Shown here: positions 56,801-64,000 of the stretch, piece by piece
How positions within the stretch are numbered: position 1 is the first letter of the stretch
How the letters are laid out: every line of letters begins with the position of its first letter
NCBI GenBank assembly: GCA_914767715.1
Contig: OU612065.1
Coordinates: forward strand, 1,858,001 to 1,922,000
Reading direction: 5' to 3'
DNA from: Membranipora membranacea
Lineage: Eukaryota; Bryozoa; Gymnolaemata; Cheilostomatida; Membraniporidae
Length of the DNA stretch: 64,000 bases
Program-made: the position numbers and the translations under genes
The notes under the pieces: generated by a model
What the model was told of the DNA's origin: nothing
Seen by the model: the letters and a program-made list of their open reading frames with translations, nothing else
Databases searched by the model: none

Positions 56801-59655
56801 GATTTAGGTTTTAGTTGAATTACATTATATTCGTGGCTTATCACGCTGTATAATCTCGTTTAGCCTCGTTTAGCGCAAAACTTGAGTTGCCCTGTTGACA
56901 CTGTTACAGGTATATATTGGTACGCTCTTGAAAAATTTCCCAGAGCAAATACTACGAGTAGCATCTCAAGAGAAAATCCATGAGACTGAGATTTGAATAG
57001 TTTCTAGTTCGTAATTAGTATCATATATTACAAAGTATGCGAGGGCAGATGCAGATATTAAGAGTTACATCAAATATCACAGGAGCATTACATCTGCCAT
57101 TGTGGCAGAAAGGCGAATAAGATAGACCATCCCAAACCAGAGATGATAAATAGCGTATATACGCAGAAAATAGATTGTGATAACTGAGTATTACATGAAA
57201 GACAATTGATGAAGACCACCCATATCATAAGATTAGATCTATGAATGGGCCATCACATGGGCGACTTAGACTGGGTCATAATAATGTGCAAATCACATCA
57301 TAATATATACTTTAATATCTAACAACTTAACTCAAACCAAAGGCAAATAATTATCTCTCGACAAATATCTCTGGGCAGGGTTGAAAAATACCATCACCCC
57401 ATCCTGATGCTTCAATATTTCAGCATTCAATGTTAAGCAAACGCTAACACCATAACCTAACTCTGCTATTCCACTAATGCAATAATATTCGACATGATCA
57501 TCATTTTTGACCAGGTGGCAACTATAAATTCCAGATAAGCCAGATGCTGTAAGGCCCATCCTGGTTTGCTGTCGATGACTAGACGATATAGGGCGGATGT
57601 TTGGGAGAGTTTGTATACAGAATGTTAAGTAAGTTATGAGTTTACATGCTCATGTATGGTATGCACTTATGATACTCGTTAGGATTTGTTTCTCTACTAC
57701 TGCTGCTGCTGCTGCTGAGGATAAGAGAGCAACTGGTAACTATTAAACATGAAATTAGCTTTTATCCTAATAAATGTAGTATTTTGGCGTTGTTCTTATA
57801 ACAGAATGTAGAGTACTGTTGCCAGTCTACACAGTAAGTAACACAACCTTGCATCATTCTTATATTTAGATAAAGAACTAGTTTCCTTCTAAAAAAAGTT
57901 AACCCTCTATCAAAATATGGCATGTAAATGCTTTGAACCAACAATCTTCTTACATGATATTTTGTGTAGATACTAGATAGAAGTCTCCCTGAGGGACATA
58001 GCTGCCCTGACCAGTCATTTGGCGTATTCATTTAGATAATAAAAATGCTAATATGGGCACCTGCCTAGTCGTGCCAGCAGAGTGCAGGTCTCATGTTAAT
58101 TAATCTAATGGAATCATGAATATATACCATACTTGATAGACAATAAAGAGGATGACAGTAGTTGTAATGTACCTGTTTTCACATGAACGCTCCGACTCAA
58201 TACAGTACCAACTTTGTTTCTGGCCACACATCTAAAAAGAACCATTCATGTTTATTTCCGTCATCATTACGGACCTGGTTAAATTGAATACTTATTTCCT
58301 TCTTGTCTCTCCGACCCAAAATCCATTTCAGCTCTGTTTATCAATCCATCAGATAGCGCTGAAGATTACGCTCAAGTCAACCAATCATCACAATTAATAA
58401 GTAACCTGTGAGCCTTTTAGGGATTGCCTTGCCTTCTGAGCTGCCAAACAGATAAGTTTGATTTAAATATTCATGTTCAGGGGTTTGCAATGAATATTTA
58501 TAAAAAGTCACATTACCTGAATGCAGTTCTATGGATGGAGCTGATGAGAGGTCCATGGAATGGTATAAATTGAAGCGAGTTGTTGGGATGAATCTTTATG
58601 TAATCTAAAATGAGCAAAACATTGCAAAATTTGGAAAGTATGAAAATGGATGCGCTCATCAAAGGTCCATTCATTGGATCATGTCGTATGTAATTACCAC
58701 AAACTATGCAAATAGAATGTGTGATGGTTGAGTATAGAGCGTCAATCACACATATTGTTGGATTTTTTCCTTTTCTATCCATAATGAATTGGTTCTGATG
58801 ATACGAGGCTGATATGAGGATGTCAGCACTTTTTAGAACAATACTTGTCAAAAAATCACTGATCTGTTTTGGCATTTTCAGTCAATCTCTCATTAGCAAA
58901 GTGAACTTGAGTATAATATATACACATGCTGGTATATTTGACTTCTCATGGTAGTTTATAGGGTGGTGTCATCACTGTTTTGTGAATGCGGGTAGAAAGC
59001 ACCCTATAACACACACCCAACACTGCATTGTAAAAACAAACACAAAGCAGCATCTTATTCATGTTGTCGCAGGCTCAAAGTCTGAAAAAAAATCACAGCA
59101 CTTTCCTTTTCTTATTAAAAATATTCCAAGTACAAAAACACAGCTAGATATCTTACGAAAAGTCTGCTGTATTCTGATTGACTATGTCAGCCTCTATGAC
59201 ACTCAGATAGTGATTTGTGAGCATACCTGGGTTATGGGGTATCTCTGCACCGTTAGATCTCTGCCAGTCCATTTGAGGGGCAGGTTTACCATGAGCTCGA
59301 CATGAGATCATTGCACCGACCACACTATCGATGAGAATGTTACTGGGTGGCTCCAGGAAGAATATAGGCCCTGTATCAGGCTCCGTCTCCTTACTGCCGC
59401 TAGTTCCTGTTGATTCAGATGAAAATCCAGATTGTCATGCGATATCAGTTTGTTGCTTACAATATAAATTTCAGAGTTATTATTTTCGCTACAACTGTGC
59501 TATGAAACCTTATTATGAAAAAGACTAGAAATTCAGGTTGAGGACACAATAAAGGTCCCTTAAAATAAAGTTACCTATACGATCCTAGATCAAAACTTAC
59601 CCACTATTATTGTGACAAATACCGTCAGTCCGTATTTTAATGCTAGCGACTCCAT
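32849..59655 (-). CDS. Dscam: DSCAM-type immunoglobulin/fibronectin adhesion receptor, complete, 42 coding exons
   Basis: A single-pass surface receptor for homophilic adhesion, self-avoidance and axon guidance in bilaterian nervous systems. The hand-assembled exons stay in phase from ATG (59655) to TGA (32849-32851): about 2171 residues, against about 2012 in human DSCAM. The order is signal peptide, Ig1-9, FN3 1-4, Ig10, FN3 5-6, membrane helix and a long tail, which is diagnostic of DSCAM/DSCAML. All ten Ig domains keep both cysteines and most keep the core Trp. Nearly every Ig is split over two exons and most junctions between domains are phase 1, the ancestral layout. No duplicate exons were found where insect Dscam1 has arrays (Ig2, Ig3, Ig7). 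One acceptor is uncertain: exon 33 may begin at 37243 or 37225. The last exon holds a possible donor (GTCAGT near 32920), so another C-terminus could exist. Confidence 0.95.
36689..36850 (-). other. Dscam: DSCAM transmembrane exon
   Basis: One exon encodes the juxtamembrane stalk, a helix AIALLVTLSVAAFVTLIVIL (residues about 1632-1651 and on through ACFFYC) and the stop-transfer KRRRD. It is phase 1 on both sides. Confidence 0.95.
36966..39506 (-). other. Dscam: DSCAM Ig10 and fibronectin domains 5-6
   Basis: Exons 28-33: 39392-39506, 38960-39111, 38135-38233, 37728-37910, 37339-37447 and 36966-37243. Ig10 sits between FN3-4 and FN3-5, the hallmark of the family (TLLLTCPVTADP; NKYTCTGVNKNGE). 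FN3-5 has VQINWVSAGNGG and YDMRMRTHNEERSSDYS. FN3-6 has SDNGCPITLYR and DLDPASWYNIEITAHSTAGS, close to the TPATWYNLKITAHNNAGS pattern of known DSCAMs. The acceptor of exon 33 is weak; both candidates keep phase and differ by 6 codons. Confidence 0.9.
38761..38804. repeat. CAAT microsatellite in DSCAM intron 29
   Basis: About eleven uninterrupted caat units between exons 29 and 30. Confidence 0.95.
40384..41407. mobile_element. 1008-bp hAT-like non-autonomous DNA transposon in DSCAM intron 25
   Basis: An 8-base target duplication TAACGGTT flanks the element (40384-40391 and 41400-41407). The ends are 14-base inverted repeats CATACTTGCCAAGT (starting 40392, and in reverse complement ending 41399). 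An 8-bp duplication is the hallmark of hAT transposases. There is no transposase ORF. Inside are a GC-rich hairpin block (about 40465-40555, with ggggcggagcccc and gggtgcgaagcaccc) and a further hairpin at 40692-40790. Confidence 0.9.
40692..40790. repeat. Hairpin repeat nested inside the hAT-like element
   Basis: Arms ggcccctgggact-cttacat (from about 40694) and atgtaagtcccaggggcc (to 40790) pair around a loop of about 60 bases. A related hairpin occurs at 63567-63662, sharing the ggcaaa-aggcat-aa-tccc arm, so this is a dispersed family. Confidence 0.8.
43949..48719 (-). other. Dscam: DSCAM Ig domains 7-9
   Basis: Exons 15-20: 48571-48719, 46051-46180, 45761-45880, 44877-45056, 44559-44724 and 43949-44097. 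Ig7, the domain encoded by the 33-48-member array in insects, is here one two-exon domain (VIVCVVKAGDRPITLSW; VGNYTCVTENRAG). It is split by the 2.4-kb intron that carries the paired 377-bp elements. Ig8 has IVSCQGGGTPSPNITW and HGYYLCQVDNGFG. Ig9 has FTLACDSSGDKPI and DSGDYWCTSKNQYG. Confidence 0.93.
47612..48408. mobile_element. Pair of 377-bp TTAA-flanked elements in head-to-head orientation (intron 15 of DSCAM)
   Basis: Copy 1 is 47616-47992 and copy 2 is 48028-48404. Each is 377 bases and begins AGGGCAACCAAGGTTTC with the inverse at its other end. TTAA lies at all four borders. The copies are in opposite orientation and almost identical, so the whole reads as a palindrome of about 790 bases with 27-35 bases of unique centre. 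No protein is encoded. A TTAA target suggests piggyBac-type mobilisation in trans. Confidence 0.93.
48985..51856 (-). other. Dscam: DSCAM Ig domains 4-6
   Basis: Exons 9-14: 51709-51856, 51361-51482, 50097-50251, 49675-49819, 49274-49384 and 48985-49143. Ig4 has LPATLTCNVTG and DVGMYQCLVSS. Ig5 has LSLRCQVYGNPLP and DGGRYRCVANNS, with VNISSLQ between as in other DSCAMs. Ig6 has LTLTCHVSGFPIDHISW and DVGWYNCTARN. In Ig5 the internal split is phase 0 (after VK at 50097), an exception to the other Ig domains. N-glycosylation sequons (NNT, NIS, NSS, NCT) are frequent. Confidence 0.93.
53510..59406 (-). other. Dscam: DSCAM Ig domains 1-3
   Basis: Exons 2-8: 59227-59406, 58517-58604, 58173-58231, 55744-55908, 54672-54818, 53793-53901 and 53510-53679. 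Ig1 (residues about 26-127) starts GPIFFLEPPSN, typical of DSCAM, with ISCRAHG and AFRCVARN around the disulfide. Ig2 (128-231) has RGNTAVFTCDIRPSFV and QIRCVTNN. Ig3 (232-324) has VILPCVAHAFP and DSGMYWCNASN. In insect Dscam1 the first halves of Ig2 and Ig3 are the variable exons 4 and 6; here each is a single exon. The 2.2-kb intron before Ig2 has no second copy of the exon. Ig1-4 form the horseshoe that drives homophilic binding in the family. Confidence 0.93.
57699..57716. repeat. CTG trinucleotide repeat in DSCAM intron 4
   Basis: About six ctg units, non-coding here. Confidence 0.8.
59601..59655 (-). other. Dscam: DSCAM exon 1: start codon and signal peptide
   Basis: ATG opens MESLALKYGLTVFVTIIVG: a short N-region with Lys, a hydrophobic core of about 10 residues, then GTSG from the next exon as a likely cleavage zone. 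The exon ends at a clean GTAAGT donor in phase 1. No other in-frame ATG upstream would extend it through a splice site. Confidence 0.85.
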
Positions 59656-62600
59656 ATTTCTATAAGTTTTATTATAGACTAAAAATTAGATTAAACTACT
59701 GTCCGCTCAGCATTCCATTTTCTTGCATTTAAGATCAGGAGCATAAAAACATGTAAATTAGTGTTAACTGTAGATAAACAATGTTGTCCGTTTGAACAGT
59801 TCTGTTCAACATGCTTCAAAGTATGGATATAGGATTAGCCTGATTGATATCTCCGCCTCATAAACTAGCTAGCCAATAAGAAGCCTAGAATCAAATTTAT
59901 AAATTCAGTGGCACACTTCTGCAGCTGTGTATTATAATTGAACCAATCGGCTATTACAACAGATATAATAGACTAGCCGCTGTTGTGTTACAGAGGGCCA
60001 CATGCCAAGGGGGGCAGGTGCATGAATACAACTGTAGAATGAAACAGTTTGCTCCTTATCTGTTCATTAAAACAATAAAGCGTGCTCAAAAGTCATCAAA
60101 ATCCACTGCCTTATCATATTCAGAGATATGATTAGGTTAGCCACTTGAAAAATTGAAGCGAGTGAGTAAACACCCCGACACTTCATATAGCGTTGGTTGT
60201 TGGCTCACTAACTCCTCATCATCATCAAAAATAAAATCATTCATTCTATACAAATTGTGTCTGGTATATGATTTTACCAGGTGACAATGCACAATTATTT
60301 ACCTCAGTTTAATTCCTACACCCAAGTGTTCTCAGGTGAGATTAACAACAGATTTGGCTGCCAGAATGTTTGCAATATCCCTTGTAACTTATTGGTCTAA
60401 GAAAAGCACATTTGAAAAAATGAGAAATAATAAAGATGTTACATGTTAATGTATGTCATTGTTTTCTCACTATTCATAACAACATTATTCTAATCAACAA
60501 ACTAGGATTCTTTTTCTCAGCAAAAGGTTTTGCTCTCTTCTAGCAGCATATGACAGCTGAAAACGCAAATGTAGTTACTTAAGCGATGCAATGATTGCTG
60601 TTTTTGAATGAAACTCTGCTGCCAGGTTGACATGATGACTCATCTCCCAATTTTAGAGAATGAGCTATTAAGTCCATAGCATCGGGAACAGACAACTACT
60701 AATGAATTTCACAAAACAACCTATGCCCAGACACTAAGTTGACCGTACCACCACTAAGTCACTTTGTGATCTATGGCTGTGACCATGCATTCAATCATTG
60801 GCTGAGAACTTATATCTAAAAACCATACATAACTGCTAGCGAGTAAATCTATGGAACAACTTCATTTATTGTGTATTGTGTATCATGTCTGGGAAACAAA
60901 AACTGTCCTAGTTCATGTTAAATAATCTGCAGAAGTTCATTCTGAAACTATACTACCAACCTCTACAGGTGTCACTCAGCAGCGCATTACCACCATAAGA
61001 CTCAGACCAGTATCCTGTATATACAGATTCTGTTATTACATATCATACTCCACCATCAGGGTTAATCCATGTCCGCTCATATAGCACAACTGATTCAGAG
61101 GTCTATCATCTTATGCATTAAAACCTTTATATTATATTTTTTTTCAATTTATTTTTTGGGGCTATTCACATCACTAGAAAATAAATTCTTCTTCTTCTTG
61201 ACGTAAATACCGTACACTGGATGTGTTCATATCCCAAAATTCATTTTTTGTATACAGAGATGGAGATCTGCACAATCAAACCTGTTTCCTCTGTATGTTA
61301 GATCGAGGAGTTAGAGACTCCTTGGTCAGATGCTACCTAAATATGTGACGCCATCAATGAATTGGTGCAATCGTTAACCTATTGCAGTGGGATCTTGCCT
61401 TACAGAGTTGCCTACTCTTAGAGAAAGAGCAAGTAACTCATGAGGAAATTATTATAAGCTAGTGCAGTAGAGAAACAAACCTAGTTGGTGTACCACATAA
61501 AATGAGACATGTATGTTGAAATAAATAAAAAATATATATTATGTATTGAATAAACATGTCTGCTACTTCTTGAACACTAATACTTATTGACCAAGATTGA
61601 ATGGTATAAGCATTGATATATAAATCAGTGGGTACACATATCAGCCTTTGATCCAATAATTTCTAATGTTATGGATAATGTTAGTGGTATGAACATACTT
61701 ATCATGAAGTGTAACACTAGCTTACCACTTGATTTTCATTCTTTAGGTGATCTGAGCAATTCTCAATAGTAGATGACATAACCAGAACACTAACAAAGAA
61801 AAGTAAGAGGCAAATATTCCATGCAAAACAATATGCAGTATGACACAGTTTAATTGCCGATGAAATTCTGCTGCAAAATTAATTTATCACAAGACTGTCT
61901 ATTAACAGTCCCTTGAATGCTAAGCTGGAGCATTTCCAGGTAGTGGATTACCGGTATCATTAAAGAAAAATGGGAGGTTCTATATTATTCATAATGGTGG
62001 TAGCAAAAGTTGAAAGCTCTTTGAGGCCCAGTATCATGTAAGCTTAGGCAACAGATGCCACATAATCCCCTCTCCTCATATCTTGGTTGGTTATTTTGTC
62101 ACAAACTTTACGTATGCTGTGAGATCTACATACCCGTCATCCAACCACCTGCACTACAGCTGCTCATAAAGAGATCTAGACATGTCATCTTGTCTCCCAT
62201 ACACCCTGGTGGAAGCGGCTATTCAGTTCGTTAAACCAGCTTGAGGATGTGTGCGTGTTTTTATGTAATTGCCTTTTGCTGGGCATCAAATGACCTCTTC
62301 TATCCTCATTATATTTTTTCATCGCTTCCTCTATTTTATTCTGTTCAGAGTGACCAAAGCAAGTATGCATGTGTGGGTGTGGGTGTGTGTGTGTGTTGCT
62401 AGAGGCGCTACACTGAGCTGGATTGAATTTATGGTAATTATGATGATGTGTAGGTAAGTAACTCCTCTCGCAGCTTGTATTTGCTGTCCAGTTCTGATTG
62501 TTGTTATTAATCTTCTGCTTTCTTCAATAGTCTTCTTAGCTGTTTTGCAGAGGAATTTTGTGGTGAGGTATTTGCCAAACTTCTCAATTGAGTTTTCCAG

Positions 62601-63566
62601 GACAACCTATTTATGCCTGTCTATGATTCCCCTTGTGCCTATATGACCACAATCTCTATATTAATACTTTTCATCTCTATTTCCGTTAATCGTTATTTTG
62701 ATAATCGCATGATGTAAAATACAGGGGTATCAGGGGTTAACAGCGCACACTGGATTGGTCCTTACATACCAGTCAGCAGCTCATGAACTGGAGGAGACTC
62801 AAGGAGACAGCATCCTAATAGTCACACCACAACTACAAATATGGGAGACAACATAGAGGTTGTTACAATATTGTTATGTGTATGGGCGATAAAAGTTGAT
62901 AGACCATAGCTCATGATATACTCTGGGGATCTGTTTGGGGAAAACTGAATCAAGCATGACGTTGCCAACCCAAACACCATCCTACCCATAACTGACAAAG
63001 AAAATTTTCATGGATGAGGTGTTGAGTGTAGGGTATGGGATTGTATGGGTAGGGTAGTATGAGCCTTAACAAGCTTTGTAGTATTTGTATATCAAATCAA
63101 AATCTCTACACACAAAGAAGCGAAAAACAAATGCGATTATTCTGTCAAATTATACAATCCATATGATCTAGATAGATAACTTGTAACAGAGATGTGATCC
63201 TTCTTATATGGACTTGGTTAAAATGATAAATCGATTAATTGAGTAGGGATTAGTAGGATGAGTCTTCTTACTTTAATTCAAAAATAGAATGCGGAAAGGG
63301 TGTTTTGTAAAATAAAGGCATAGAAATTATTTCTGGGAAGAATCCACAATATCTAGCGCAAGTCTCTGGGTGGCTGGAGTTTTAGGCAAAACAATGTGGC
63401 TATTTCAATGAAATCAAATAGGCATTATAAGGCTGGTTATGATAAACGTGTCATACTTTGTTGGGTTTATCACAATGACAATAAGTGATCAAAACCCAGT
63501 CGCTTCTTTGGATGTCATTTCAAACCCTGCTGGGTCCGTATTGCCATGCATATATGGTGATGCTAG
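59656..63566. other. DSCAM upstream flank, no recognised gene
   Basis: About 3.9 kb with no assignable gene. The DSCAM promoter and 5' UTR should lie close to 59656, but no distinctive core element is visible. A GT-rich microsatellite lies near 62371-62397. A minus-strand frame through 62185-62620 (TKFLCKTAKKTIEESRR) has some coding flavour but is interrupted and unrecognised. Confidence 0.4.
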
Positions 63567-63662
63567 GCAGGACCCCTGTGACTTCCATGCCATTATACTG
63601 CCAATCTCCAGTGGTTGATATAGGAAATTGGCAAAACAAAGGCATATAAATCCCAGGGACCC
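63567..63662. repeat. Dispersed hairpin repeat, second copy
   Basis: Arms gcaggacccctgtgacttcc and ggcatataaatcccagggac form an imperfect hairpin related to that at 40692-40790. An inner stem (ctgccaat with attggca) is also present. Confidence 0.7.
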
Positions 63663-64000
63663 ATGATTTTGGGGTATTCTGGTATTTTTAGTCTAGGACG
63701 GGTATTGATTTACTGATTCACTCCGAGCTCAATCATCATCATGAAAGCCGTGAATCATAGGCACATAGTTACTTATGGTCACTCCTACAAGCATGAAACT
63801 TTGCTTATAATGCTGATGCTTGAAAGGGTCTTAACACTTGACTTGGTGGGGATTTCAAAGCTTGTCAAGAAAAGTAAAAAAGAGTTCATTCATGGGATGG
63901 ACTATATTATGGATTAATTACACAAACTATACTGCTTGTACTATAAGGGGCACAGGAGGGAACACCACCTACCTACATGGATATAAGTCCCTAACTTCTG

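Noticed and set aside
57332-57559. Ig-like stretch (SGLSGIYSCHLVKN) in the intron before DSCAM Ig2, a possible alternative exon
   Set aside because: It has a Y-x-C feature but no core Trp, no matching N-terminal half and no splice sites in phase; probably random.
55744-58172. Arthropod-style mutually exclusive exon array before DSCAM Ig2
   Set aside because: The 2.2-kb intron was read for repeated Ig2-type half exons (RGNTAVFTC pattern) and none was found.
62185-62620. Minus-strand frames with some charged, helical composition
   Set aside because: Interrupted, crossing a GT microsatellite, with no recognised domain and no splice path; kept only as a note in the flank entry.

Overview
The window is nuclear DNA from an intron-rich, AT-rich animal. 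Genes are split into short exons with GT/AG introns, there is no bacterial-style gene packing, and non-LTR retrotransposons and small inverted-repeat elements are common. Four host genes can be read: a CAP-Gly/coiled-coil protein, the ATPase OLA1, the heme transporter HRG1, and a complete DSCAM-type neural cell-adhesion receptor. The DSCAM gene has the ancestral single-copy exon layout and lacks the exon arrays of arthropod Dscam1, so an arthropod is unlikely. A marine invertebrate would fit, but the species cannot be named from this sequence alone.

Layout. 1-5 kb: 3' half of a plus-strand gene with coiled coil, CAP-Gly domain and serine-rich tail. 5.6-9.5 kb: OLA1 on the minus strand, 9 exons and 391 codons, convergent with the first gene. 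10.4-13.6 kb: a degraded LINE with PHD finger, endonuclease and reverse transcriptase. 14.1-14.9 kb: a 365-bp tandem duplication. 15.3-18.1 kb: HRG1 on the plus strand, 3 exons and 150 codons. 18.9-32.1 kb: a repeat-dominated zone. It holds several LINE fragments, a 142-bp tandem satellite, a 648-bp TTAA-flanked inverted-repeat element, a LINE broken by two 495-bp fold-back elements, a perfect 50-bp palindrome, a 17-bp minisatellite and more reverse-transcriptase fragments. 32.8-59.7 kb: the DSCAM gene on the minus strand. 59.7-64 kb: its upstream flank, with no recognised gene.

The DSCAM gene is the main result. I assembled 42 coding exons by hand. Reading phase holds across every junction from the start codon at 59655 to the TGA at 32849, giving about 2171 residues. 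The order is signal peptide, nine Ig domains, four FN3, a tenth Ig, two FN3, one membrane helix and a tail of about 515 residues. This is exactly the DSCAM order. The tail carries an acidic-FPPPPP motif of the type bound by Ena/VASP EVH1 domains. Its introns host two striking mobile structures: a 1008-bp hAT-like element with an 8-bp target duplication, and two 377-bp elements head to head that form a near-perfect palindrome of about 790 bp.

The host genes show no operon or pathway relationship; they are ordinary neighbours. I found no convincing new multi-gene system. The unusual signals are structural: nested and paired inverted-repeat elements, an inverted duplication inside a LINE, and an unidentified exon pair with an in-frame TGA. 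All splice sites and domain calls were made by eye; no alignment or database search was run.
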